DNA of 56,910 bases, from assembly GCA_902558205.1 (NCBI GenBank), contig CACECY010000002.1, positions 1 through 56,910 on the forward strand. The letters run 5' to 3'. Under the pieces are notes generated by a model. That model had not been told where the DNA came from and searched no databases. It was given only the letters and a program-made list of their open reading frames with translations. Origin of the DNA: an uncultured Pelagibacteraceae bacterium (GTDB lineage: Bacteria; Pseudomonadota; Alphaproteobacteria; Pelagibacterales; Pelagibacteraceae). A program made the translations under genes and the position numbers. Positions 12,402 through 26,926 of this stretch are shown here, in pieces. How positions within the stretch are numbered: position 1 is the stretch's first letter; each line of letters begins with the position of its first letter.

Positions 12402-13934
12402 ATGGAAATAAATCCGTCAGAAGTAACAAAAATACTCAAAGAACAAATCAAAAATTTAGGAGATAAAGCAGAGATTTCTGAAGTTGGACAAGTTTTATCA
12501 GTTGGTGATGGTATCGCTAGAATCTATGGATTAGATAATGTTCAAGCTGGAGAAATGGTTGAATTTGTTGATGGCTCTAAAGGTATGGCTTTAAACCTTG
12601 AAAGTGAAAATGTAGGTGTTGTAATTTTTGGTGACGATAGAAATGTTAAAGAAGGTGATGTTGTTAAAAGAACAGGAAATATTGTTGACACACCAGTTGG
12701 AAAAGAATTACTTGGAAGAGTAGTGGATGGACTAGGTAATCCTATCGATGGAAAAGGTGCATTCGATAAAGGAATAAAAAAAAGTAGGGTAGAAGTTAAA
12801 GCGCCTGGGATAATTCCTAGACAATCAGTAAGTGAGCCGATGCAGACTGGTTTAAAATCAATTGATAGTCTTGTACCAATTGGTAGAGGCCAAAGAGAGC
12901 TAATTATTGGTGATAGACAAACAGGTAAAACTGCAGTTGCTATTGATGCAATAATTAATCAAAAAAAAATTAATGAGTCTGGTGATGAAAAACAAAAACT
13001 ATATTGTATTTATGTTGCTGTGGGTCAAAAAAGATCAACAGTAAGACAAATACAAAAAACTTTAGAAGAAGCTGGAGCTATGGAATATACTACTATAGTT
13101 GCTGCAACCGCATCTGACTCTGCCCCACTTCAATTTTTGGCCCCATATACAGGATGTGCTATGGGAGAATTTTTTAGAGATAACGGTATGCATGCTTTAA
13201 TAATTTACGATGATTTATCTAAGCAGGCAGTTGCATATAGGCAGATGTCGTTATTATTAAGAAGACCTCCAGGAAGGGAAGCATACCCGGGAGATGTATT
13301 TTATCTTCATAGCAGACTGTTAGAAAGAGCAGCTAAATTGAGCGATGAGCATGGGGGTGGTTCTCTTACCGCTTTACCTATTATTGAAACTCAAGGTGGA
13401 GATGTTTCTGCATTTATTCCTACAAACGTAATTTCTATTACGGATGGTCAAATTTTTTTAGAAACTGAGTTGTTTAACCAAGGAATCAGACCAGCAATTA
13501 ATGTTGGGTTGTCAGTTTCAAGGGTAGGTTCAGCAGCTCAAACAAAAGCTATGAAAAAAGTTTCTGGTTCAATGAAACTTGAGTTAGCTCAATATAGAGA
13601 AATGGCTGCATTTGCTCAATTTGGATCAGATTTAGATGCTTCAACACAACAGCTTTTAAATAGAGGGTCAAAATTAACTGAACTTTTAAAACAAAACCAA
13701 TATTCACCAATGACTGTTGCAGAGCAAGTAATCTCAGTTTTCTGTGGTGTGAAAGGTTATCTCGATGATGTTGAGTTAAAAGATATTGCAGACTTTGAAC
13801 ACAAGATTATTGAGAAATGTAAATCTGATAAACCAGAGATGATTAATTCTATTTTAAGCTCAGGCAAACTTGAAGAAGATACTGAAAAAGAGTTAGTAGA
13901 ATTGATTAATCAATTAAAACAAAAATTAAAATAA
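12402..13934 (+). CDS. atpA: F1Fo ATP synthase alpha subunit
   Basis: GDRQTGKT P-loop; [24 protein letters not shown]. Confidence 0.98.
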   Translation: MEINPSEVTKILKEQIKNLGDKAEISEVGQVLSVGDGIARIYGLDNVQAGEMVEFVDGSKGMALNLESENVGVVIFGDDRNVKEGDVVKRTGNIVDTPVGKELLGRVVDGLGNPIDGKGAFDKGIKKSRVEVKAPGIIPRQSVSEPMQTGLKSIDSLVPIGRGQRELIIGDRQTGKTAVAIDAIINQKKINESGDEKQKLYCIYVAVGQKRSTVRQIQKTLEEAGAMEYTTIVAATASDSAPLQFLAPYTGCAMGEFFRDNGMHALIIYDDLSKQAVAYRQMSLLLRRPPGREAYPGDVFYLHSRLLERAAKLSDEHGGGSLTALPIIETQGGDVSAFIPTNVISITDGQIFLETELFNQGIRPAINVGLSVSRVGSAAQTKAMKKVSGSMKLELAQYREMAAFAQFGSDLDASTQQLLNRGSKLTELLKQNQYSPMTVAEQVISVFCGVKGYLDDVELKDIADFEHKIIEKCKSDKPEMINSILSSGKLEEDTEKELVELINQLKQKLK

Positions 13935-13942
13935 AAAAATAA

Positions 13943-16238
<2,296 letters not shown>

Positions 16239-16239
<1 letters not shown>

Positions 16240-16631
16240 TGAGTGAAGAATTTAAAGTAGAGATAGTTAATCCTGAAAAATCTTTTTTTTCAAAAGAAGA
16301 TGTAACAGAGGTTATTGTTCCAGCATTTGAAGGAGAGATGGGTATATTAAAAGATCATATTTCAATTATATCTTTTTTAAAACCAGGAATTATCACAGTT
16401 CACTCAAAATCAGGAGAAGATAAATTCTTTGTTGAGGATGGAATTGTTGAGTTTAAAAATAATAATCTATCAGTTTTAACAAGCTCTATTTTTAGTTTGA
16501 AAGATATAAATAAAAGTAAAATACAAGATCTGATCAAATTGACAGAACAAGAAGTTAACAAAGCTGAAATTAGTGATCAGGTGAAATTTTTAGCTAATCA
16601 AAAAATTGATGTGTTAAGGTCTATTAACTAA
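16239..16631 (+). CDS. atpC: F1Fo ATP synthase epsilon subunit
   Basis: VEIVNPEKSFFSKEDVTEVIVPAFEGEMGILKDH; last gene of atp block; 1 nt overlap with atpD. Confidence 0.93.
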
Positions 16632-17099
16632 TAATTTTTCAACTTTTTCTTGAACTTCTTTATAAACGTGTAGTTTAAAATCTACTACTAATGTAGTAAT
16701 TTCTTTTAAATCTACCCATTTCCAATCTAAAAATTCTGGTTTTTTTGTTTTAATATTTATCTCATTGTCATTGCCCAGATATCTCATTAAAAACCATTTT
16801 TGTATTTGTCCTTTATATTTACCCTTCCAAATAACACCTAACAACCGATCTGGAAGATTATAAGTAATTAAACCATCTAATTCACTGATCAGCTCTACAT
16901 TTTTTATACTGGTCTCTTCTTCTAATTCACGATAAGCAGCAGACAAAAAATCTTCTCCATCATCAACACCACCCTGCGGCATTTGCCAAAAATTTCTTGG
17001 ATTATCAATTCTTTTAGCTACAAAAACTTTGTTATTTTTATTAAGCACAACTATTCCAACACCACTTCTCAGTGGTAAATTTTTAAACTTTTCTTCCAT
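16614..17099 (-). CDS. rppH: RNA pyrophosphohydrolase (Nudix)
   Basis: LRSGVGIVVLNKNNKVFVAKRID; Nudix box GGVDDGEDFLSAAYRELEEETSI; overlaps the atpC 3' end tail-to-tail by 18 nt. Confidence 0.9.
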   Translation of the reverse strand: MEEKFKNLPLRSGVGIVVLNKNNKVFVAKRIDNPRNFWQMPQGGVDDGEDFLSAAYRELEEETSIKNVELISELDGLITYNLPDRLLGVIWKGKYKGQIQKWFLMRYLGNDNEINIKTKKPEFLDWKWVDLKEITTLVVDFKLHVYKEVQEKVEKLLVNRP

Positions 17100-17100
17100 T

Positions 17101-18237
17101 TTATCCTTTTAAAAGTTTGATAGCGTAACTTAGTTGATTATCAGTTTTAGTTTTAATTCTAAATTCTTCATCCTCCTCATTAATTTCAATGTCAGGACTT
17201 ACACCTACTTCTGAGATTGATTTTCCTGAAGGTAAATAATATTTTGCCACTGTTAATCTAATAGCTCCTTTATTTTTTAATGGAATTATTGATTGAACAG
17301 AACCTTTTCCAAAACTATTTTCACCCAAAATAATTGCTCTTTTATGATCTTTTAATGCCCCAGCTACTATTTCAGACGCAGAAGCAGAACCATAGTTAAT
17401 TAAAACTATCAATGTTTTGCCTTTTGTTAAATCACCTTTCCTTGCAAACCATTTTCTATTTTCAGAGGGTTGTCTACTTTTTGTAGATACAATTTCACCA
17501 TTGTCTAAAAAGAAATCAGAGATTTTGATTGCTTGAGATAATAAACCTCCAGGATTATTTCTTAAATCTAAGATGTAAGCACTTATGTTTATTTTTTTTT
17601 CTAATTCCTTAATTTTATCTTCTATTTGTTTACTACTATTTTCATTAAATGAAGTTAACCTTATGTAGCCAATATCCCCTTCAAGCAAATCAGTTTTTAC
17701 TGATTGAATTTTTATAATTTCTCTAGTTATGTTAAATGTTAATGCTTTTTTTTCACCTCTACGTCTAACAGTTAATTCAATACTTGATCCAACAAGACCA
17801 CGCATCAAATCAACGGCTTCGCTCAAAGTTTTACCTTGCACTTGTACACCTTCAATTTTTACGATGTAATCACCAGCTTTAATACCGGCTCGTGATGCAG
17901 GTGTATCATCTATAGGCGAAATTACTTTTACTACACCAGACTCCATACTTACTTCAATTCCAAGTCCTCCAAATTCACCACTTGTCTCAGTCTGCATCTC
18001 ATTAAATATTTCTGGAGACATATAGGCAGAATAAGGATCTAATGATTGGAGAAGACCATTAATAGCTGAATCCATACTTTCTGATTGATTTATTTCATCA
18101 ACATACTCTTCATTGATTTTTTCAAGTACTTCGCCAAACAAATCAATTTTTTTGTAAATATCATTTTCATTTGAAAGTGATTGAGTTGAAAAAAATAAAC
18201 TATTTAAAAAAAAAATTATATTTAAGTAATATCTCAT
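17101..18237 (-). CDS. ctpA: C-terminal processing peptidase (S41)
   Basis: PDZ region GGLGIEVSMESGVVKVISPIDDTPASRAGIKAGDYI; catalytic Ser in NYGSASASEIVAGALKDH. Start at 18237 (ATGA overlap with rsfS stop) preferred over 18273. Confidence 0.93.
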   Translation of the reverse strand: MRYYLNIIFFLNSLFFSTQSLSNENDIYKKIDLFGEVLEKINEEYVDEINQSESMDSAINGLLQSLDPYSAYMSPEIFNEMQTETSGEFGGLGIEVSMESGVVKVISPIDDTPASRAGIKAGDYIVKIEGVQVQGKTLSEAVDLMRGLVGSSIELTVRRRGEKKALTFNITREIIKIQSVKTDLLEGDIGYIRLTSFNENSSKQIEDKIKELEKKINISAYILDLRNNPGGLLSQAIKISDFFLDNGEIVSTKSRQPSENRKWFARKGDLTKGKTLIVLINYGSASASEIVAGALKDHKRAIILGENSFGKGSVQSIIPLKNKGAIRLTVAKYYLPSGKSISEVGVSPDIEINEEDEEFRIKTKTDNQLSYAIKLLKG

Positions 18238-18584
18238 ATAATTACTTTTTCTTTTGGTATTAATTCTGACCAAATTTTTTCTAGTTCATAAAACTTTCTT
18301 TTTTCGGGGTGAAATATATGGACAATAAGATCGATACCATCTACTAATTTCCATTCATTACTTTCTTTGCCTTCAATTTTTGAATTTTTTAGTCCATTAT
18401 CTTTAAATTTTTCCAAGACCTGTTCTGATAAAGATTGAATATGTCGTGAAGATGTACCACTGGCTATGATCATATAATCAGCAATTGAACTTTTATCTTT
18501 AAGATCAATGCTTATAATGTCATGAGCTTTGTTTAAATCGAGAGTTTTGATTATGATATCTTTTAAATCTGAATTTGTATCCAT
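18234..18584 (-). CDS. rsfS: ribosome silencing factor
   Basis: KAHDIISIDLKDKSSIADYMIIASGTSSRHIQSLSEQV; WKLVDGIDLIVHIFHPEKRKFYELEKIW. Confidence 0.94.
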   Translation of the reverse strand: MDTNSDLKDIIIKTLDLNKAHDIISIDLKDKSSIADYMIIASGTSSRHIQSLSEQVLEKFKDNGLKNSKIEGKESNEWKLVDGIDLIVHIFHPEKRKFYELEKIWSELIPKEKVII

Positions 18585-18601
18585 TAATTAATTAAAGACT
18601 A

Positions 18602-19144
18602 TCAAATTTTTCTCAATTGAGAAGATGAAATGTTGACTTTGTTAAATTCAACAAATGTAACAGTTTTATTGGTTGAATTTTTATATGTTTTTGAATTCAA
18701 GGAACTTTTTTTAAAACCATGTCGATCAAAAACAACAAGTTTTGATTTTTTAAGAATATTTTTCCATTTATGCCATTTGTGAAATTTAACAAGATTATCA
18801 GCACCAATCAAAAAAAATAATTCATATTTTTGTTTTCTATGTAAATAGTCAATAAGATCTGTTGTCTTATTCGAATTAATTAAATCTTCAAAATATTTTA
18901 TCTTAATAAATTTTGAATTTTTAATAAACTTTTTACAAAAATTAATTCTTTCTTTAAGGTTTTTAGAGGTTTTTTTTTTAAAAGGATTTTGGTTTGTAAT
19001 AGCCCAGATTATTAATTTTAAATCAAACTTTTTATGAGCTTCTTTTGAAATAGCTAGATGACCTTGATGCGCTGGATCAAAAGATCCACCTAAAATTCCA
19101 ATTTTGATTTTTTTTAACTTCAATTTATTTTCTAATTTTCCCAT
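18602..19144 (-). CDS. nadD: nicotinate-nucleotide adenylyltransferase
   Basis: KIGILGGSFDPAHQGHLAISKEA; ISSSQLRKI C-terminal motif; next to proA/rsfS. Confidence 0.93.
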   Translation of the reverse strand: MGKLENKLKLKKIKIGILGGSFDPAHQGHLAISKEAHKKFDLKLIIWAITNQNPFKKKTSKNLKERINFCKKFIKNSKFIKIKYFEDLINSNKTTDLIDYLHRKQKYELFFLIGADNLVKFHKWHKWKNILKKSKLVVFDRHGFKKSSLNSKTYKNSTNKTVTFVEFNKVNISSSQLRKI

Positions 19145-20374
19145 TACTTGATACTTGATATTTATAAGAGACTAATTGATCTAAACCCACTGGGCCTCTT
19201 GGTGGAAGTGTATTGGTTGAAATTCCCACTTCACCACCAAAACCGAATTCTCCTCCATCTGCAAATTGTGTTGAGGTATTATGCATTGATATTGAGCTTT
19301 TTACTTCTTTTAAAAATTTTTTAGCTGATTTTTTATTTTTTGTAATGATTGCATCAGTATGCATCGTTCCATATTTATTTATATGATTAATAGCTTGATC
19401 TATATTTTTTACAGATTTTATGGAAACCTTAGGACCTAAATATTCTGTGTGCCAATCAATCTCTTTGGCAACTTTAATTTTACTTTTGTAGAACTTTCTG
19501 ACTTGTTTATCTCCAATTATCTGACAACCATTTTTTTCAAGATTTAATAAAATTGGATTACAAAACTTACTTAAAATTTTACGATGGATTAAGATAGTTT
19601 CTGTTGCACCACATATTGCTGTATTTCTAAGTTTAGCGTTTAAAGTTATCTTTTTAGACATTGAAAGGTCAGCTTTTTCATCAATGTATGTATGACAAAC
19701 ACCTTCTAGATGGCCAATAACAGGTATTTTTGATAAGTCTTGAACTTTTTTTACTAAGCCTTTTCCGCCCCTTGGTATAATTACATCGATATAATTCCCC
19801 ATTTTAGTTAATAAAAAGTCAACAACTTTTCGTTCTTTTGAGTCAATAAATTGTACGTAGTTTCTATTTACTTTATTTTTTTGAAGAGCCTTTTTAAATA
19901 AATTTGAAAGAATTTTATTTGAAAAATATGCTTCCGAGCCACCTTTTAAAATTACTGGGTTACCAGATTTAAAGCACAAAGCAGCAACATCAGATGTAAC
20001 ATTTGGACGACTTTCATAAATTACAGAAATTACACCAATTGGAATTGTTTTTTTTTCAATTAGTAAACCATTAGGTCTTTTCCATTTCTTTAAGGTTTGA
20101 TCAACAGGGTCTTTAAAGTTAATAATTTTTTTTATTGAATTTGTAATTTGTAAAATTTTTTTTTTATCCAACAATAGCCTTTTAATGAGATTTTCTTTTA
20201 ATTTTTTTAACTTAGCTTTTTTCAAATCTTTTTTATTTTCTGAAATAATTTTAGCCTGATTATTTGATATTAAATTTATAAAATCTTTTAATATTTTATT
20301 TTTTTTGTCAGTATTCACATTATCTTGTGAAGCTCTTTTTGCTCTTTTTCCAAGATTAAACAAATAATTTTGCA

Positions 20375-20375
<1 letters not shown>
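19125..20375 (-). CDS. proA: gamma-glutamyl phosphate reductase
   Basis: PIGVISVIYESRPNVTSDVAALCFKSGN; NTAICGATETILIH; TLPPRGPVGLDQLVSYKY. Confidence 0.96.
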
Positions 20376-22463
<2,088 letters not shown>

Positions 22464-22481
22464 TTAGTTTTAGTTGTACTA

Positions 22482-22736
22482 CTAATTGGGTTTTACTGAA
22501 ACGAAAGTTCTATCTGCTTTAGTTTTTTTAAAAACTACTTTTCCTTTAATAACTGAAAAAATTGAATGATCTTTGCCCATTCCAACGTTTTCACCAGGAA
22601 AAATTTTTGTACCTCTTTGACGAACAATTATATTTCCAGGAATGACAGTTTCACCACCGTATTTTTTAACACCAAGTCTTCGGCCAGCACTATCCCGTCC
22701 ATTTCTTGATGATCCGCCTGCTTTTTTTGTTGCCAT
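22482..22736 (-). CDS. rpmA: 50S ribosomal protein L27
   Basis: [29 protein letters not shown]. Confidence 0.98.
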   Translation of the reverse strand: MATKKAGGSSRNGRDSAGRRLGVKKYGGETVIPGNIIVRQRGTKIFPGENVGMGKDHSIFSVIKGKVVFKKTKADRTFVSVKPN

Positions 22737-22747
22737 AAATTACCTAA

Positions 22748-23149
22748 TTATTTTTTTTCTTCTTTAGTAGTTAACTCTGTTTTTTTTCTAAGTGTAACTT
22801 TTTTTTCTGCCTCAGATAATAATTTTCCATCCTTAGAAAAAATCTTATTAATTTTTATCATAGAGAACTCTTGTCTATGTCCATTTTTTCTTCTTGAGTT
22901 ATGTCTTCTTCTTTTTTTAAATATTAATACTGTTCTTTCTTTACCGTTTTTAACAAGTTCAGCCTCTACCTTTGCTCCTGATACAGTTGGAGCTCCAACT
23001 TCAATTATTTTATCATCACCATAGGCAAGGATTTCCTTAAACTCAATTTTCGTCTCAGGCTTTGAATCGGGTAATTTTTCTACTTTAAGAATTTCACCAG
23101 ATTTAACTTTGTATTGTTTACCACCTGTTTGTATTATTGCGAATGACAT
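22748..23149 (-). CDS. rplU: 50S ribosomal protein L21
   Basis: MSFAIIQTGGKQYKVKSGEILKVEKL; KKRRRHNSRRKNGHRQ. ATG at 23149 preferred; the 23179 start lies inside the likely promoter. Confidence 0.95.
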   Translation of the reverse strand: MSFAIIQTGGKQYKVKSGEILKVEKLPDSKPETKIEFKEILAYGDDKIIEVGAPTVSGAKVEAELVKNGKERTVLIFKKRRRHNSRRKNGHRQEFSMIKINKIFSKDGKLLSEAEKKVTLRKKTELTTKEEKK

Positions 23150-23177
23150 AGTGTTTTTTGTTAAATTTTGATAGCGC

Positions 23178-23205
23178 AATATAGACTGAGCGTATATTTA
23201 GTCAA
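23178..23205 (-). promoter_or_regulatory. putative sigma70-type promoter for rplU-rpmA(-obgE)
   Basis: Minus strand TTGACT (23205-23200), 16 nt spacer, TATATT (23183-23178), about 30 nt upstream of rplU ATG. Confidence 0.55.
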
Positions 23206-23215
23206 GTTGAATAAG

Positions 23216-23935
23216 CTAAAAATTATCCTTTAAATCTCTTAGTTTTGAGAAACTTTCCAAATCTTCTGTTCTTAAAAAGATATTACAATCTAATTCTTCT
23301 TTAATTGTTGATGGAATTGTAGGCAATCCATTTTTTATTTTTTTACTTATATTATTTATTTTTTTTTTTAATTCTAAATTTTCAGAATCATATTTCATAC
23401 AAAATCTGGAATTACTTAAAGTGTATTCATGCCCACAATAAACTTTCGTTTCTATTGGAAGAGATTTAATTTTATTTAATGAATCATACATTTGTTTATG
23501 AGTACCTTCAAATATTTTTCCACAACCAAGGGAAAAAAGTGTATCTCCAGTAAATATTAATTTTTCATTAAAAAAATAAAAACAAATATGACCCAATGTA
23601 TGTCCAGGTATGTGAATTATTTTGGCGATAAAGTTTTGAGCTTTCCATATTTGATTATCTTCTAATAGAATATCTATCTCAGGTATTCTATGTGAGTCTT
23701 CCTTGAAACCAAGAACAGTTGATCCAAACTTTTTTTTTAATTCTTTATTTCCTCCAATATGATCAAAATGATGATGAGTATTTAGAATATATTGGAGTTT
23801 TATATTATTTTTTTCTACAAAACTAATTATAGGATCAGCTTCGCTAGGATCTATCACACATGCAGAGTTGTTACTTTCATCAATGATTAAATAACTATAA
23901 TTATCCTGGAGACAAGGTATGATTTCAATTCGCAT
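23216..23935 (-). CDS. gloB: hydroxyacylglutathione hydrolase (glyoxalase II)
   Basis: LNTHHHFDHIGGNKEL metallo-beta-lactamase motif; IHIPGHTLGHICFYF; FTGDTLFSLGCGKIFEGT; YCGHEYTLSN. Confidence 0.94.
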   Translation of the reverse strand: MRIEIIPCLQDNYSYLIIDESNNSACVIDPSEADPIISFVEKNNIKLQYILNTHHHFDHIGGNKELKKKFGSTVLGFKEDSHRIPEIDILLEDNQIWKAQNFIAKIIHIPGHTLGHICFYFFNEKLIFTGDTLFSLGCGKIFEGTHKQMYDSLNKIKSLPIETKVYCGHEYTLSNSRFCMKYDSENLELKKKINNISKKIKNGLPTIPSTIKEELDCNIFLRTEDLESFSKLRDLKDNF

Positions 23936-23936
23936 T

Positions 23937-24533
23937 TTATTTTTCTATCAAGAATATTCCTAAATCTGCAAATAAATTTTTACTTCCCAAATTGCTATTA
24001 TTTATTAACGATATATTAAGATCATTAAGAGCTAACGATTTAAAAATTTTTATATCTTTTGATTTAATAAAATTAAAAAAATCTTTAATAGTGCACATAT
24101 GTAAATTAGGCGTATTATACCACTCATCCGGTAAAGTTTTCGTAATAGGCATTGTGCCTTTAAACAATAAATGAAATCTTACTTTCCAATATCCAAAATT
24201 AGGGATGGTAACTATTGCTTTCTTTCCAACTCTTAAAAGCTCATCTAATACCAGCTCTGGATTCAAAAAGGCTTGAAGTGTTTGACTTAAAACAACGTAA
24301 TCGAATGATTTATCTGGGAATTGTTTTAAATCTTTTTCAGCATTCCCTTCAATTACTGTTAAGCCTTTTGCAATGCATTCTTGAACTTTATCTTTTGATA
24401 TCTCTAATCCCCTAATATTTGCATTTTTATTTTCTTTTAAAAATTTCATCAATATTCCATCAGCACAACCTACATCTAAGACTTTTTTATCTTGCTCAAT
24501 TAAATCTGCAATTACTTTGAATTCATTTTTCAT
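23937..24533 (-). CDS. metW: methionine biosynthesis protein MetW (methyltransferase-like)
   Basis: DVGCADGILMKFLKENKNANIRGLEIS; VVLSQTLQAF; TIPNFGYWKVRFHLLFKGTMPITKTLPDEWYNTPNLHMCT; directly downstream of metX. Confidence 0.93.
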   Translation of the reverse strand: MKNEFKVIADLIEQDKKVLDVGCADGILMKFLKENKNANIRGLEISKDKVQECIAKGLTVIEGNAEKDLKQFPDKSFDYVVLSQTLQAFLNPELVLDELLRVGKKAIVTIPNFGYWKVRFHLLFKGTMPITKTLPDEWYNTPNLHMCTIKDFFNFIKSKDIKIFKSLALNDLNISLINNSNLGSKNLFADLGIFLIEK

Positions 24534-25654
24534 GATTTATTTTCTATGTATGATTTATCTAAAAAATTTTTAAGAGCGTTTAAGAAATCTGGGACATCTA
24601 GTAAGAAAGAATCATGCCCTTTATCTGATTTTATTTCAACAAATCCAACATCAGCTCCAATTGAATTTAAAGCAATAACAATATCTTTATTTTCTTGAGT
24701 TGGATAAAGCCAATCTGAAGTAAATGAGATTATAAAAAATTTAGCCTTTGTATTTATAAATGCCTCTGAGAGATTGCCTTTAAATTGTTTTGCTAAATCA
24801 AAGTAATCCATTGCTCTAGTTATATAAAGATAACTGTTCGCATCAAATCTATCTACAAAAACAGATCCTTGATATCTTAGATAGCTCTCTATTTGAAAAT
24901 CAGCATCAAAGCCAAATTTAAGATCTTCTCTTTCTTGTAATTTTCTCCCAAATTTTTCCTGTAAACCTTTTTTTGACAAATAAGTTATATGAGCAGCCAT
25001 TCTAGCTACAGCTAATCCCTTCCCAGGATTTAAATTTTTTTTATTATAATTTCCATCATTCCAGTCACTATCGGCAGTTATTGCTTGTCTACCTAATTCA
25101 TTAAAAGCAATATTTTGTGCTGAATGACTAGAGGTGGTTGCAATTGGTATGACTGTTTTTGATTTTTCTGGAAAATTGCTAATGAACTGGAGAACTTGCA
25201 TTCCACCCATAGATCCTCCTGCAATAGAAAATAGTTTATCAATACCAAAATGATCAAGTAAATTATATTGAGCATTTACCATATCATTAATTGTAATCAC
25301 TGGAAAATTTGTTCCAAATATATTTTGATTATCAGGATCTTTGTGACTTGGCCCATAAGACCCCATACATCCTCCAAGAACGTTAGAACAAATAACAAAA
25401 TACTTGTTAGTGTCTATGGCCTTATCTGGCCCCACTGCATAACTCCACCAACCATCTTTTTTAGTTATAGGATTTATACCAGTTACAAACTGATCTCCTG
25501 TTAAAGCATGAAAAACTAATATTGCATTGTCTTTTTTTGAATTAAGAGAGCCGTATGTTTCGTATGCGATCGGGAAATCTTTAATAACTTTTCCACAATC
25601 CAGTTTTAGTGGTTTTTTTATAATTAAAGTTTTTATATTATTCTCAGTGTTCAT
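24530..25654 (-). CDS. metX: homoserine O-acyltransferase MetX
   Basis: SNVLGGCMGSYGPSHKDPDN; nucleophile elbow IAGGSMGGMQVLQF; ESYLRYQGSVFVDRFDANSYLYITRAMDYFD. Confidence 0.95.
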   Translation of the reverse strand: MNTENNIKTLIIKKPLKLDCGKVIKDFPIAYETYGSLNSKKDNAILVFHALTGDQFVTGINPITKKDGWWSYAVGPDKAIDTNKYFVICSNVLGGCMGSYGPSHKDPDNQNIFGTNFPVITINDMVNAQYNLLDHFGIDKLFSIAGGSMGGMQVLQFISNFPEKSKTVIPIATTSSHSAQNIAFNELGRQAITADSDWNDGNYNKKNLNPGKGLAVARMAAHITYLSKKGLQEKFGRKLQEREDLKFGFDADFQIESYLRYQGSVFVDRFDANSYLYITRAMDYFDLAKQFKGNLSEAFINTKAKFFIISFTSDWLYPTQENKDIVIALNSIGADVGFVEIKSDKGHDSFLLDVPDFLNALKNFLDKSYIENKS

Positions 25655-25685
25655 ATTCAGCCTTAATTTGAATTGTGAGAAAAAA

Positions 25686-25736
25686 AACTATTTTAGCGGT
25701 TTTTTTTAAGCGCTCGCAATTCAGTTAAATCAGCGC
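25686..25736 (-). ncRNA. SAM-II riboswitch aptamer upstream of metX
   Basis: RNA-sense GCGCTGATTTAACTGAATTGCGAGCGCTTAAAAAAAACCGCTAAAATAGTT. P1 GCGCU (25736-25732) pairs with AGCGC (25714-25710); loop AACU(G) (25726-25722) can pair with the 3' (U)AGUU to form the pseudoknot. Matches the SAM-II conserved strings CGCUGAUUUAAC and GCUAAAA, and the metX context fits the family. Confidence 0.88.
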
Positions 25737-25742
25737 ATAATT

Positions 25743-25771
25743 TTTTTACTAGAACTTAATTAGTATGTCAA
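25743..25771 (-). promoter_or_regulatory. putative promoter for the metX-metW transcript
   Basis: Minus strand consensus TTGACA (25771-25766), 17 nt spacer, TAAAAA (25748-25743), just upstream of the SAM-II aptamer. The -10 is weak. Confidence 0.45.
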
Positions 25772-25843
25772 TTTTTATAAATTTTTCTTATTCTATATAA
25801 ATATTTGTAATTTTATCTATAAAGAACACATAAATTTAAAAAA

Positions 25844-26926
25844 ATGACCACACCGAATTTTAAAAAGTTTAATATCGAAGCTTATAAACCTGGAAAATCA
25901 AAGGTTAACAATCTAAAAAAGGTTATTAAGTTATCAGCAAATGAGTCTGCTTTAGGGATAAGTCCAAAGGCTAAGAAGATTTTATCAAATAAAAAATTTG
26001 TTTTAGACAAATATCCTGACGGAAAATCTCAAAGTTTAAGAAAACAAATATCTAAAACTTATAGATGTAATATTGATAAGATTATATGTGGTGCAGGATC
26101 AGATGAAGTTATTCAAATGATTTGCCAATTGTTTTTAAATCCAAAAGATGAAGTTGTACTTCCAGAATATAGTTTTTTAATGTATAGAATTTATTCAAAA
26201 GTTGTTGGGGCTAAAGTTATATTTGCAAAAGAAATAAATTTTAAAGTATCAACAAATGAAATTTTAAAAAAAATTACAAAAAAAACTAAAATTGTATTTA
26301 TAGCTAATCCAAATAATCCGACAGGGACATACTTAACTAAGAAAGAGTTGATAGAATTAAGAAAAAAATTGAATAAAAAAATTTTATTAGTTATCGATGA
26401 TGCTTATGCAGAGTATATGAAAAATAAAGATTACTCATCTGGCCTTGATCTATTTAGAAATAAAGAAAATGTTTTTGTGTTAAGAACTTTTTCAAAAATT
26501 TTTGGCTTAGCATCATTAAGAGTAGGTTGGGGATATGGATCAAAAAAAATAATTAATGCGCTAAATGTTATAAAGCCTCCATTTAATATAAATGGTGTAG
26601 CACAATTAGCTGCAACAGAGTCGCTTAAAGATAAAAAATTTATAATGAAATCAATTAAGCACAATTTTTTTTATGCAAATAATATTAAAAAATTTCTTGA
26701 AAAATATAATATTTATTCAAATCCTGTATCAGCAAATTTTCTTTTACTTAATTTTGAAAAATGTAAGTATTCAGCTAAATTTTTACATAAAAATTTAAAG
26801 AATAAAGGAATTATATTAAGATTAACAGAAGATGGTTACCATATTAAAAATAAATTAAGATTGACTATAGGGTCTAAGAAAGAAAATTTAAAATTTATGA
26901 ATGCAGTAAAACAGGTAATGAAATAA
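25844..26926 (+). CDS. hisC: histidinol-phosphate/aromatic aminotransferase (HisC family)
   Basis: PLP fold I: KLSANESALGISPKA, NPNNPTGTYLTKKEL, VIDDAYAEY, RTFSKIFGLASLRVGWGYGS. Confidence 0.88.
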   Translation: MTTPNFKKFNIEAYKPGKSKVNNLKKVIKLSANESALGISPKAKKILSNKKFVLDKYPDGKSQSLRKQISKTYRCNIDKIICGAGSDEVIQMICQLFLNPKDEVVLPEYSFLMYRIYSKVVGAKVIFAKEINFKVSTNEILKKITKKTKIVFIANPNNPTGTYLTKKELIELRKKLNKKILLVIDDAYAEYMKNKDYSSGLDLFRNKENVFVLRTFSKIFGLASLRVGWGYGSKKIINALNVIKPPFNINGVAQLAATESLKDKKFIMKSIKHNFFYANNIKKFLEKYNIYSNPVSANFLLLNFEKCKYSAKFLHKNLKNKGIILRLTEDGYHIKNKLRLTIGSKKENLKFMNAVKQVMK

